From assembly GCA_001630475.1 (NCBI GenBank), contig KV419408.1, positions 620,001 to 684,000 on the forward strand: a DNA stretch of 64,000 nt. The letters are read 5' to 3'. The notes beneath the pieces were generated by a model. That model was not told the DNA's origin. It ran no database searches and saw only the letters and a list, made by a program, of their open reading frames with translations. Every line of letters starts with the position of its first letter. Within the stretch, counting starts at the first letter, position 1. Positions 32,025-43,791 of the stretch are shown here, in pieces. Both the position numbers and the translations under genes were made by a program. Source of the stretch: Sistotremastrum niveocremeum HHB9708 (Eukaryota; Basidiomycota; Agaricomycetes; Sistotremastrales; Sistotremastraceae).

Positions 32025-35000
32025 ATGTCGAAACTACCTCCACACACTTCACAACCTTCAACCTTCGATCTTGACGATGACGAGGATGGCTGGCTCGATA
32101 TGCCCATTATACGTATGGACGACAACGCTGGAGGGCTTGATGAAGAAGACCGAAAAAAGTATCACTATGTTGAGCCTGCTAAGGCTGGAAGCGGTGAAGC
32201 AGGAGCTAGCAATGCCACTGGCAACCTGATAGACTACGACGAGAAGGGGAATGAGTGGCGATCTAAACTCGACCGCAATGAAAGCGATTATACTCGCCTT
32301 CAGCTCCGAGACGATGATGATGCCGATGAGGTTCACCTACGAACCCGCTACCTATTCGACGAAGATAAGGCTATGACTCCCCTGAGTCAAATGCAGGCGA
32401 CCAAGAATCTCCTTACTGAGGCTCAAAGAGTTGCCTACGTTGGATTATGTGGTTTGGCCTGTCGCGAAATGGCCACGTTCTTGCGCAGAACGAGGGCGAA
32501 GGAAATGACTAGTGCCGTTAGCAGCTTAGAGCTCTGGGCATTGAAGATCATGGGACGGTTGTACTATCACATGGAGTTGGAAACTCAAGGTGCCGTATCT
32601 TGACCGTCACACGAGGTGCATTATCTTGACACACTGTCGCGCAGAGCAGAAGATGATAGAGAGCTTAGCTGAACATGGCGTCAGGCCTGAGGACCTAGTG
32701 CCTTCTCTCATGACCACTCACACCGTGGCCAACCCAGAGTATGACCCCCTGGAAGCTAAGAAACAGCAGGACGAAAGATTGACAGAGCACTCGAACGCTA
32801 ACGGTGACCATCCATCTCCTGATGCTGAGGAAGACCTAGCGAACGATGCTGAACTTGCTTCCGAGAAAGAGGATTCACTCCCAGCGATCGGAAGCCCTCA
32901 GCCGACGAAAGCTCTTTCGATGCCTGGTGTGACCACCTCCCTTTCTTCGACAGACAAGGACGTCGTCTTAGATATCCGATGGACGATCCTCTGCGACCTT
33001 TTCCTCTTGTTAATAGCCGACAGCGTATATGACGCCCGGTCCCGGGTCCTCCTAGAGAATGTGGCTCGATACCTATCTTTGGAAGGACTGGACGTTGTCA
33101 AATTCGAGAAACGCGTGACAGATGCTCTGGAGATACAAGAAAGTGTAGAAAAGATGGAACAGCTTGAAATCATCGAAGGCCGTGCGAAAGCTGCCAAAAA
33201 GAAACGATACGTCATGATGGGTCTTGCGACCATAGGTGAGTGCCGTTCGATTGTGTCCGTCATGACATTTATTCAAGACCTGAATAGGTGGTGGCCTCGT
33301 TATCGGTCTTTCTGCCGGTTTACTCGCTCCTGTTATTGGAGCGGGACTTGGAGCCGCCTTGACTACGATCGGTGTGACGGGGACCTCAGGGTTTCTCGCA
33401 GGAGCGGGAGGTGCGGCCGTCATTACAACTGGCGGTGTACTCACCGGTTCAAGTATTGCGGTCAAGGGTATGGCTCGACGAACAAGACAAGTGCGGACTT
33501 TCGACTTGATGCCCCTGCACAATAATAAGAGAGTCAATTGCATTATCACTGTATCAGGGTAAATTGTCCGAGTTTTAGCGCATCCCCGGACATATTCACA
33601 ACCGTTTTATTTTCTAGTTTCATGTCGAGTAATCAAGACGACGTTCGACTCCCTTTCAGCGTCCTGGACCCCATAGTCGGTGATGTGTTTAGTGTGCTAT
33701 GGGAGCCTGAAATGTTGGGAGAAATGGGAAGCGCACTTAAAATTCTGACGGCGGAGGTTCTGTCGCAGGTGGGCCAAACTGTTTTGCAGGCGACGGTCAT
33801 GACCGCTTTAATGAGTGCGCTTCAATGGCCCATCAGTAAGCATGACATGCTCTCACTCCCTGGGACCTTTGCTAAAGCCAGTGCAGTCTTGACGAAACTC
33901 GGTTACTTGATTGACAACCCATGGTCAAATGCTTTGGACAGATCAAAAGCAGCGGGTCAGGTCTTGGCCGATGTTCTTATCCAGAGAAATCTGGGTGTTC
34001 GGCCAATGACTCTTATAGGATTTTCATTGGGTGCACGCGTCATTTTCTACGCACTCCAAGAACTAGCTAAGCGCGGTGCCTTTGGGATTGTACAAGATGT
34101 CTTCCTGTTCGGAGCTACGGTGACTGCGTCGACAAAAACTTGGCTGCAAGTCCGCAGCGTCATCGCCGGGCGGTTTGTCAACGGTTTTGCTCGCAACGAT
34201 TGGATTCTCAACTACCTTTTCCGAGCTACCACTGGCGGCCTAAACACTGTCGCTGGGCTTCGACCCGTGCAGAATGTTCCCGGTCTGGAGAATGTCGACA
34301 TTACCGACAAAATCTCTGGGCATATGAGCTATCGAGTGTACATGCCTGTAATCCTCGACCAACTTGGTTTCCCCGTCACTGCTGACTACTTCGATGAGCC
34401 TGAAGTAAGCAAGGCCGTTTCTCAGAAATTTCCTCCAACTTATTTGTATATCCTACAGGAACTAGACATTCCTGATGAACGAACCATCGTTCCTCCAGAA
34501 AACTACGCGTCCGCTCCAAAGAAGGGGAGGTCTGGTTTCTTCAGCAGGAAATCTACGGAGAAGCCTCGTCCAGTTTCTCGACCGCCTTCAGCGACCACGT
34601 TTGCGAATCTAGCTCGTGCATCAACATCCAAACGAGCAGGAGCAGACGAGGAGCTACCCGCTCGCCTCCCTCATCCCCCTTCATCCTCCACAGAATCCAC
34701 TCCGCAAGGCGCTGAGCCTAAATCACCAGAATCACCCACCAACGTCTCGGACCCTCGAGTGTCCTCGCCCCAGATACCCATACACGCTGGCTTCGACTTT
34801 GCCGCGATTCATAATGTGTTAGAAGAGGAAGGAGTGCAGGGTGCATTTCCTTCGTCGTCTACTTTGCCGGTCCTTCCTCCTCCGCTTCCTCCTCAGCGAT
34901 CGGAGTCAGCACCTATTCCAACAGCTGGTCCATCAAATAATCACAGTGCCGCTGAAACAGCTACTGGCGCGAAATCTCACGAATCCTCACGGCTTGGGCG

Positions 35001-35367
35001 TTCTTATTCACTTCAATTTGATAGAGAGACGGAGTCTTCGTTGGAACACGAAGACGCCGATTTCGAGGAACGGAGGACGGCGACCCTTTCGGGAAATTCT
35101 GGCTCATCCTCACACACGACTCCGCTTTGGATGCCGGAATTGAGTACAGAATATTTGCCGTCTCGAAACCACGCTCCCGCGATCAGTCGGATACCCCTCT
35201 ATGACGACAGAAAAACCACGGCACAGCCCTCTGACCCACCAATATTCTTTGGTTCTGCCGATGGTTCTATCTCCTTTGGCACTAGTCTGTCTGAGCATGA
35301 TCCTTGGGCGCCACCACCAATCACCACGAAGAAGCCGCCCTTGAATACAAATCCATGGCAGAGCTAA
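32025..35367 (+). CDS. DUF726/TMCO4-type alpha/beta hydrolase membrane protein
   Basis: About three introns. A long acidic N-terminal region (DLDDDEDGWLDMP) and a helical part (KNLLTEAQRVAYVGLCGLAC) precede a very Gly/Ala/Ile-rich hydrophobic segment, VIGLSAGLLAPVIGAGLGAA and TTIGVTGTSGFLAGAGGAAV, that looks like one or more membrane passes. The DUF726 domain follows: LLTLL-type strands, NPWSNALDRSKAAGQVLADV, and the nucleophile elbow in MTLIGFSLGARVIFYALQ (GxSxG). ARNDWILNYLFRAT and a VDITDKISGHMSYR block are typical of the family (human TMCO4, yeast Mil1/YFL034W). The last ~300 residues are Ser/Pro-rich and probably disordered. The substrate is not known. Confidence 0.88.
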
Positions 35368-35861
35368 GGGTCAAAACGTACTGGAGAGTGCGGGGGTACG
35401 TTTGAGCACGGAGATTATTTATCGAGTTGTTTCTCATTCATTCATTGATCATCACACATATAATCTTTGCATCACATACATTCCAGGTTTCAAATGAATT
35501 TTCTTAATGGTTAGACCCAGTGACTCCAAGGCGTGAACACGAGCCGTCTCGGATGAGGATTTTATATGGGGCAAGCCGAGATGAGTAAATCACAAGCGAT
35601 GGAGTGGTGTTTGCGCATGCTTGTGGGTGTTTGGCTGCGCGAAATTTGCGACAAGCCTGAGGTGGTTTCGGAAACGGGCGGGCGGAGTTTGAGGATATAA
35701 TGCCCTGGAGATAAACTTTGTGTCTCCCAACCTGCAACCATTCGCCCACACCGCATCATGCTGCTTGTCTATTAGATTTGGCCAGAGGCCACGCTCGTGC
35801 TCTTATACCGCTGTGATCGCTTCGCACTCCCACTCGCCTCCCACCCACTTCATCCGGCCTC
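35368..35861. other. Intergenic region, no gene seen
   Basis: Holds the 3' UTR of the hydrolase gene and the leader of the next gene. Short frames on both strands show no recognisable domain. Confidence 0.55.
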
Positions 35862-36467
35862 ATGCCTCTGTCACGCTCCATTCTCAAGTCAGGCTCTCCA
35901 TCTCCATGCCCATCGAGTCCTGCCCCTCCCCAGCATCGCGTCCAATTCTGCCCAAACACCCGCACCTTCCTCACCCACTCGACATCAGAATACGATCGCA
36001 CTCCTGTTGATGTCCCCAAGAACCCTTGCGAGCTGCCGGCGAGGGGCTGCCCAGGGCTGACCTATCCCGTCGTTAGCGACACCCGCGACCACCATCACCC
36101 CCGGAGGTTCTCCATGGCTCGCGACAGCGCATCAGACGCTTCACGCTCGCCCACAAGCCTTGCGCTGCCAGCACTTATCCCCGACGTCTCAGAGAGTGAC
36201 GATTCAGACGGGTTAGTTTCTCCGCCGCCCGAGAGCACGGATCGGCGACAGCAGAGATCATACCCCTCTCAGGGTGGTTTCTCAATATCCCAGATACCCG
36301 ATTCCTCGCTTGCCTTTCTTCCCCATGCACGGGCCACCAGGCCTGCCAAGGATGCGGAAGCGAGGAAATCCTCATTCCTTGAGGGCTCTTGCGTTGTTGG
36401 GAAACTACGGACATTTCCTAGTCTCTCGCTTTCGGACGATGGAGGCGGTTGTTTGGAGGGCTTCTAG
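35862..36467 (+). CDS. Putative protein phosphatase 1-binding protein (SILK and RVxF motifs)
   Basis: A single-exon frame of 201 aa. Residues 1-32 read MPLSRSILKSGSPSPCPSSP then APPQHRVQFCPN. SILK (residues ~6-9) and HRVQF (RVxF type, ~25-28) are the two classical PP1-docking motifs, in the usual order with SILK first. After them come a conserved-looking HSTSEYDRTPVDVPKNPCEL and PARGCPGLTYPV, then a Ser/Asp-rich region (DVSESDDSDGLVSPPPE). I recall similar hypothetical proteins in other Agaricomycetes but no named function. A role as a PP1 regulator is inferred from motifs only. The Ser/Pro sites could be CDK or GSK3 targets. Confidence 0.75.
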   Translation: MPLSRSILKSGSPSPCPSSPAPPQHRVQFCPNTRTFLTHSTSEYDRTPVDVPKNPCELPARGCPGLTYPVVSDTRDHHHPRRFSMARDSASDASRSPTSLALPALIPDVSESDDSDGLVSPPPESTDRRQQRSYPSQGGFSISQIPDSSLAFLPHARATRPAKDAEARKSSFLEGSCVVGKLRTFPSLSLSDDGGGCLEGF

Positions 36468-36731
36468 GTCTTGACACGATTCCTATCATCATCATCATCA
36501 TTGTCGTTCATACCATTGTTCTTTTGTACGCTTTTTATTGCTAAGAAACGTCTTTTCGTTATCTTGGTCTCAAAGGCCCGTGGGTGCATCATGCGCAGCC
36601 TCGTGTGCGGGTGCGGACGGTGTTATCATGTCTCGGCCCGCATCAATTCGGGAAACAACAGCGCTTATAGCAGCCTTCGAACCAAGAAAGCGTTTCAAGA
36701 CCATGTATATGGCACCAATCGACTAACCACG

Positions 36732-37651
36732 TTATCTGGCCATGTACGTCAGTAACAAAACAATGCCAACCCCTATCACGCATCCCAGGATTAATGCGTC
36801 TCGTCTGCGTCTCGACTGGACCATTCCTATCAACGAGTTGACTCCCGGAAGCACATCTATAGGTATCCGTGAGCGGAAGGATATATCTCAGCCAAGCAAA
36901 GGAGGTTTACTCAGAACACCACTCATCCGTGCGTTGATACCAGCAAGGGACGTCCTCTGCCTCGCGAATTCGGACCTTGTCTCGTAAGCTTGCCTACATA
37001 CTCTTTCAGCAATGGTTTATACACCGATAAACGATACACTCACTCGAGCACTTGGTCTGTCATCTGATGCGAACTGTCAATTCTCCCTCTCTCGGACAAT
37101 AGCATGTCTGACGACGACGAGTTATATGCACTGTGAGACTATGGGTAAAGGTAAAGCGGACGGCGGTCTGGCGTACTCGATGTCATGGCGGACGTTCTGC
37201 AAAAGATTTCTTTGGTCTTCCGCAGATTGGACGTTGACCTTATGAAACCGTGTTAGTAAGAGCAAAGAGGAGCTGCATCGTATGGTACCTTTATCCGTAA
37301 AAAGTCTCGGTTGTAGTCTTGGAGCACGTCGCGATGTCGCTGTGCTGCGTGCAGCATGGCCGTGGAAGGGAGTTCGCTAGACTTGTTCAATGCAATTGAC
37401 AAATCCTCGTTTGTTTCTCGTAGCTAGTCTCCATAAGTTCAGTCGAAGCAAATGGGATTGATGATAAATGCCTTGTCCAATAAGCCTTCGATTTCAGCCT
37501 CTAAATCCCGCCATCTTTCTATTGAACCAGCCGCTTCCAAGTCCTGATGCGTAGCAATAGTGGATGCTACTCGGGAATAGCTTGTAAGTTTCGTGTCCAG
37601 CAAAGATTCCAGTGTTCTGCATTGTCGTCTCAGAGTGTCGTAAGAAGACAT
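36732..37651 (-). CDS. GOS1: Golgi Qb-SNARE
   Basis: It starts MSSYDTLRRQCRTLESLLDT, KLTSYSRVASTI, the Gos1/GS28 N-terminal helix. Next come RETNEDLSIALNKS, HRDVLQDYNRDFLRIKVNVQ, then the SNARE region with LLSERGRIDSSHQMTDQVLE, QAYETRSEFARQRTSLAGIN, and a C-terminal membrane anchor DALILGCVIGVGIVLLLTYM before the stop at 36732-36734. Five introns are needed. The first (37424-37471) uses a GC donor (AAG|gcattt). Gos1 acts in intra-Golgi and endosome-to-Golgi fusion with Sed5, Ykt6 and Sft1. It is in tandem with EPT1/CPT1 on the same strand and converges on the SILK/RVxF gene. Confidence 0.92.
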
Positions 37652-37838
37652 CGTCCGGTTGCAAATCGCGGCACGCGTCGCAGTCCAATGACGCGCAGGA
37701 GCCTTTTCATTCAGGCACGCTCAACAACATAAAAAAAACACGTATATATGTATATTATGTGCAAAAGATATATCGTATCATACTACAGGGCCGTACACGG
37801 TTCAGTGGCGTCTCTTCATCTCACAGGGTGGCCAAGCA

Positions 37839-39595
37839 TTACAGAATCTTCTTCCCCTTGGCATCTACAGCTGCATTCCAATGTCCCTGTGAGTCCTTCT
37901 TCCGTACGGTGAAACAAGCGATGCCCATGTGTTCTGTGATATCCCAGATAACCAAGTAAACGAACCTTGCATACAGAATGAAAGATATAACAAGTGTGGA
38001 ATAGACAACGAGTTGCACGCCAGTGACGGAGCTTTGCACGAGCGAAGACCTAGACTCATATATCAGAACAGTCCAGCAAAGACATCAATTAGCGAACCTT
38101 CCAAACAGCACAGGGGTATATACGTCGATAGACGCTAGAGATAGCCATATCCAAGTGGAATCCCACCACGGGAAGCCTTGTCCCGTTACATGTGCGAGAA
38201 TCATTCGACCAACTTGGTGGGCAAACTGTAGACCCCAAGACGCTAAGAAAGGCAAAAGGAGGGGTGATTGCACGATGAAAGACTTCGTGGGTGTGGGAGC
38301 GGATAGCCAGACGACGTGGAGGCCCATCGTCACCACGAAAGGTAGCAAGTTAAGCAACGGAGGCCGGGTTGCTGTTGTCCTCTTCTGTTTCATACTTCGT
38401 GTGACGTTGGCACAACTGAAATTTATTTATCAAGGGTAGTCATGATTTCAGATGATGAAAGTTACCTTGTGACGACGTTGAAGGCAAGCCCGAAGCCACA
38501 TAATACAAGAAAAACCTCATTGATGCCGAGGTTCAGGACGGAATTCGATAAGAACCCGACATTTTCCAGGTGTAGTACACGCAAAATGGGAGTATCCCAT
38601 ATTGACGGCCCTTTTTTGGGTGAAGTTGGATGATTGAAGGAAAAGTAAGCGCCTTACCATGTATCCCAGAAACCACAAATATGGAAGTGATGAGCAATAT
38701 ACCCTCGACGGGCCCAGAGATGACGCCAAGGAATAGTTGGCCTGCAGACACAAATGTGAGTGACATACGTGGATGCCAGATTAAACGAACCGGTATAATA
38801 TTCTTCCCAGGTTGTGAGATAGAACGCTGCTAAACTTGCAATCAGGGATGCTACGACCCACCACGATCTTCCCAGATTCAGGGCCTGGCCCGCCAGGAGG
38901 ACTTCAAGCTGGTTGCGTATAAGATTCATTGCAGGATCGACTTGGATCGCCTACAGTCGTATTGATTGCATCACACCCTAGTCGCGGAGGTCGAATGAGC
39001 CAGGATCAGAGCAAGACAACTGCGCACGCACCATGATCGAACATTTCCCCTAATGGTCCCGCCATCCCTGTCCTACGAGCCTGCTTTCTGCAGAGGTTTA
39101 GAATGTGTGGAGGACCAGAACACTGCAGCATACCCATCTATAGCGTCAAAGCTTTGATACAAGAAGAGTCCTATTGCCCACCTGAGTAACCATCAGATCG
39201 GAGGGGGTAGTCAATGCAGATATACACGAACGAATAGTAGACCCATGACGGCAAGACAACGCCACCCCGTTCGCACAGATAAGAAGGGTCATAGGCCAAC
39301 AACGTCAGAAAATTGAGGAAAACAAGTGCAAGGCCTGAGAGCGTGATCTTTGGAAAGATTTCAGCCGTTCGCCATAATCTCGTCTTGATAAAATTACAGT
39401 GTTGGGAGCCACCCATAAGGGCCATAATTTGACAAGTTGGTTCCAATAGGGATTCAAGACGTAGTTCGATAGGAGAGATCTTAGATAAATTCAGTTTCTC
39501 AGAGATGTTGGAACAGGAATAGGAACCAACTTGTCAACACTCTTGTAAGAGTACTTTGACAGGCCATTCAAGGCCTCTTGAGGCAGATATCGCAT
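37839..39595 (-). CDS. EPT1: Ethanolamine/choline phosphotransferase (CDP-alcohol phosphatidyltransferase)
   Basis: Last step of the Kennedy pathway, joining CDP-ethanolamine or CDP-choline to diacylglycerol in ER/Golgi membranes. It starts MRYLPQEALNGLSKYSYKSV, then SLLSNYVLNPYWNQLVKLWP, LWVAPNTITLSGLALVFLN. The catalytic motif DGKQARRTGMAGPLGEMFDH, GCD matches DG(x)2AR(x)8G(x)3D(x)3D exactly and is spread over three exons, one of 23 nt. Several further hydrophobic segments follow, with WWVVASLIASLAAFYLTTWE and EGILLITSIFVVSGIHG. The C-terminus is VRKKDSQGHWNAAVDAKGKK. Whether it prefers ethanolamine or choline cannot be read from the sequence; CPT1 is an equal alternative. Confidence 0.92.
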
Positions 39596-40680
39596 GATGT
39601 ACAAAAATGACGAGCCAACGCGCTTTCCGGATTCCGAAAGTAGCCGTCATGAGCAACGTTCTTGCCGTCGTCATCGTCGTGCTGTTTGCTCTCCCGTTTA
39701 TCGTTACAGCGACTACTGTCATTGATTTCTCGATGCTCGAAGATCTTATCTTAGCATACTATTCCGTAGGTTATCCTGAATTTCATTTGATTACTATTAG
39801 TACTACTACTAGTAGTGGCCACTGCTAGTACAACCTGGCATTTATGAGTAATGATAGAAACGGCATGGGTGTTCGCACCAGATGCCAATGTTGATTTTAG
39901 TGATGCTTTGTACCCGGAAATGCAGTGTTCTTTGCTGGTGTTGTATGACCGTTAGAAAGTCAAAAAGCCATTCAACTCTGGCTCCTGGAATACAGAAAGA
40001 AATTCTGAACAATTTTGCGTCTATATAGGTATATCAGCACGAATACTTGCTCGGATTAGCTGAAGAGACATAGCATTGATGTGCAGGAGTGGTTGGAGAG
40101 GATCGAGCGCATATAATTTCACCGAAGCGAAGCGAAGGTGAATTTAAGTGTCCGGTTCTTCTCTTACATCATCACGGGGTTAGCGGCGGAAAGGGAGTGC
40201 AGGGGGGTGCTCGAGGTGAAATCTGTGTATCTCGGCCATATTGCCAGCCGCTCCTCTGCCTCAGACTCATTCGCCAAATAAATTAGATATTTATGCTCTA
40301 CACCTGTGAACCTACCCACCTGTCACTTTCCAGCTGCCAATCCGCGGAATTGAGCGAGCTGAATGAGCGATGTACCAGCCCTGCCGGCGACGCATTGTCG
40401 GAGATATCGGAGATTACGCCGAATATAAGTCGAAATATTCTTGATGCTGTACATTGTACTATATATATTTGATTGCTACTCAAGAAGAATTCCAGCACGG
40501 ATAAGACGCTTAAATTCACCTCTCTGTCGCGAGGTGGGCTAAAGCACCGCGTGCTACGATGTTATTATATCATATATGGCCAGTGCGCGTGTGTGTCATG
40601 TGACAAGCGCGTCTTGATTTTCCTTAAAAGCCGTCGGAGGAAAATACGGCTCTTCCCTTTCTTCCCTCACTCTCATTCAG
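39596..40680. other. 1.1-kb intergenic region between EPT1/CPT1 and the Pumilio gene
   Basis: Divergent promoter region. A 73-codon frame at 39607-39828 encodes one hydrophobic stretch but overlaps the EPT1 leader and has no homology I recognise. A short hairpin with 6-bp arms (40118-40123 and 40137-40142, ttcacc/ggtgaa) flanks a gaagc-repeat loop. A CATGTG E-box variant lies near 40598. Nothing else stands out. Confidence 0.5.
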
Positions 40681-43333
40681 ATGTACATCCCTCTCTTCGC
40701 TCCTCAGCCTCCAAAACAGCGGCCAGCGTCCATATGGGGCCCCCAAGGTCGCGAACAGTCGACCGACATCTGGTCCAAGCCCTCAACGCCCGCGTCGACA
40801 CGAGAAGAAAAAATCGACAAAGAAAAGAGACAAGAACAGAGACCAGCTCGGCCCTGGGAGGTGATCGACGATACTGATGACAACGATGTCTTTGGCCCAA
40901 TCATCAAACTGCCTGAAACGAGGACCAAGAACTTTTCGCCCTTCGTCGAACGAGGTGATGGCGACCCTGACTCAGTCGATGACACGGTAGAATCTTTGCT
41001 TCTGGCCCACTGTTGATTGATGTCCGTCCTTGGCCATTTATAGTTTCCTGTCAATCAAGTATTGCGCACTCTGCAGTTAAACTCTCCGTCGCCTTCTTTT
41101 AACCGTACGCAATTGTCGACATCGACGTCTTCGAGCTCGTCCCCCGTGACAACCCTCAATACTCCACCCGATTTATCTCCTATGAATCGTCAGCGAGATC
41201 TTTCTCCGCTTCCTGAACCTCGTGCTTTAGGACCCCCTACGTTAATGAACGGACCCCATGCGGAACAATACCTCGATGGCCCTCGCGAACTTGGTCTTTC
41301 AGATAGTCGCTCTTCTTCTTCTTCCCGTCCGCCGATGTTTAATGACGCTAAACCCGACTTTCCTTTACGTGACATCTCTTTGCCTTGGATGCCGATACAA
41401 CCATTGCAGCCGGTGCTTCCCGATCGCAACGAACGTTATCTGGAGCCTATATATGCGCCCACTCATGCACGACCAGCAAGCGAGAATCAAGCTAACACGA
41501 TCCCTACATTTGATCCTAACAACAACAACCGAGGATGGCAGGGTCCGCCCCGAATGCCATCGAACGACTGGTTGCAGTACCCTGGAGGCGCCAATTTTGG
41601 CGATATCATGAAAGCATCTCGACCTCCTATCTCTCGTCTACGTTCCGGTGAAGACAGACATCATACGCCCCAGAGTTGGAGTTTGGCCGGCCAGGGCATG
41701 AATGCTCATACACCCGCTGAGGTATATACATATCGTGCCGTTAAGCTTCTTACTCATTCGTTAGCAGCCACTCAACTTTCTGCATCTTCTCTCTCCAAAT
41801 TCCGATCCCCCGTATCCACTGCTCGTGCAGCGTATCATCAATTTCTCTGATCAACAGGCGTCCATTTTCCTCCAACAAAAACTGAAAGCATCTAGTAGTG
41901 ATCCTGGCGAACGTGCAAAGATCGTTGATGCCATCTGTGGCAAAGGATTTGAGATGATGGTAGTTTTCTCAGCCTTTTGTCTAGTTATACGCTGATTATT
42001 ATATATGACAGTGCAATCGCTTCGGCAACTGTACGTCACCAGCTTCGATCATAAGTGTGAAACTGAAATCCATTCCCAGGGGCTGTCCAACGGTGTCTTG
42101 AAAGCAGCTTAAGCATTCACGAGAAGTACCAAATCGTTTCCTGCGTCCGGGGCCGTGTCATTGAACTGGCTACCAACTGTTATGGAACGCACTGTCTGCA
42201 GAAGTTGTTGGACTGCGAAGAAGACATAAGGGTGAGTACTATCTATACCTTTTCAATTAATCCGTACTAACTGGTGTCATAGCTTCTTGTGGTTTCGGAG
42301 TTGCTCGTAGGGGACCCATGCCGTACTCTCCTTAACAAACATGCCTCTCATGTCTGGAGTAAAATCATGGAGTTGCGTTGGACGCCACCCGCTCCACCCT
42401 TCTTCGAGTAGTTCGTCTTTCTGCTCTCTTATCTTGGTAACAGTGATTGACTCTATTTAGCATTAATCGGTCGCTGTCCGGAAAATGGCCGTCATTAGCC
42501 TGTCACGAAACTGGTTCTTTAGTTGTACAAGTGCGCCGCCTTCCCATCTGTTTGATGAAGCTAACTCCTCCTTTAGCACGCGTTCGAAAATCTTGAGGCC
42601 TCCGCGAAAGAAGATATCGTATGCGAACTGCTTCGAAATGAGACCGTCTTCGGCGAGATCGTCCAGAATCAATGGGGCAGCTTCTGCATTTCACATCGTA
42701 CGTACCTCTTGTACTGAGCTCGGCGACACCGAAGACTAACTATATGGACAGTTCTCGAACTCGGCTCTCCTAGGCATCGTGCTGCGGCACTTGAACTTCT
42801 TCTATCTGGTCTTCTTGACTATGCAACAAGCGAACATGGTGTTAAAGCTGTTCTGAAGGCCATCAAGGAGGGTGATGCAGAAGTACTCGAAAAAGTCGTG
42901 GCCAGGTTGTGCCAACCAGCCAGAGGGTAGGTTTTTGGACGACTACGAGACTTTGCTGATCCGAAACAACAGTGGTCGGCGCGCTATAATCATTGACCTG
43001 GCCTTGTCTTCCACCGGCAGTCAATTATTTTCAAACATTTTACCCAACGTAGGGTCAACGTGCATTTGACGGCATGATCTGATCACTTGTACCACAGTTA
43101 TCCAAAGAGCAACGATCACAGCTCTATGACGCCGTAAGGGTCGCGATCCACTGATCATCACTCACTCAACGCAAACGTCTAGATTCGTCCCTTCATTGTC
43201 ACTCTGCGCGGATCCAAAACGGGGTCCAAAACGATCTGGTTATTGTGAGTAGCTTTGACAGATAAGAAGTTTGTTCTCGCTAACTCGATCCCGCAGCGAT
43301 AGAATGGTAAGCTCAGCGCCAGTCTCATGCTGA
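40681..43333 (+). CDS. Pumilio-family (PUF) RNA-binding protein
   Basis: The N-terminal ~400 residues are Ser/Pro/Asn-rich and disordered (starts MYIPLFAPQPPKQRPASIWG). The PUF domain begins IINFSDQQASIFLQQKL. Recognisable repeat cores: NRFGNWAVQRCLE, CYGTHCLQKLLD, KHASHVWSKIMEL, ETGSLVVQHAFE, NQWGSFCISHLLEL, EHGVKAVLKAIKEG and STGSQLFSNILP. These helical repeats bind 3' UTR elements of mRNAs. Several helix-2 triplets are non-canonical, so the target motif is not the classic UGUA set for all repeats. Many introns cut the domain. The last exon is ambiguous: read-through ends at 43333, but a splice after the ATG at 43304 could add a short alternative tail. Confidence 0.88.
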
Positions 43334-43791
43334 TGCAAATTATAAGCACACATCAGCGCTCTTTAAATGCTTGAACTTTGCGCCTCCATCTAGAGCACTT
43401 TCCCAGTCTGTATCTGTCTCGCTATCTTCATTTCACCCATACCGGCATCAACTTGGCAAAACGTTGCCTCACGAATCATCAAAATGGATCCATCTTACGA
43501 TATCATCACGTCTCTGTCATTGTTTCACTTTTCCGTCTCCTTTGATATCTGCATCTTTTATCGTTACGCTTGTCGCATCCTCGGAACATCTCCAAACTGT
43601 ACGTTCATTTCAGCACTTTGCATCTGAGTCCAACCCATCGCTCGTCATATTACACTTCATATCAATGTATCCCTTCCGTCGCATGGTTTCATCATAGTTC
43701 AAGAGATTTCTTTGTCGGGACTGCATATAAGACTCGTATAGTAGACAAAATTATACTCTACTCCTACATGAGCATTGCACACTTAGTCTGA
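43334..43791. other. Region between the convergent Pumilio and coiled-coil genes
   Basis: Probably two 3' UTRs. Open frames on the plus strand (43371-43697 and 43570-43791) have no recognisable domain and look like chance. Confidence 0.55.

Noticed and set aside
36471-36731. Short frames downstream of the SILK/RVxF gene
   Set aside because: They fall in the 3' region between convergent genes and show no homology.
39607-39828. 73-codon frame with one transmembrane-like stretch upstream of EPT1
   Set aside because: Sits in the divergent promoter, lacks homology and conservation cannot be judged; likely chance.
40118-40142. Hairpin with 6-bp arms around a gaagc repeat
   Set aside because: Too short to assign to a terminator, RNA gene or element; could be chance.
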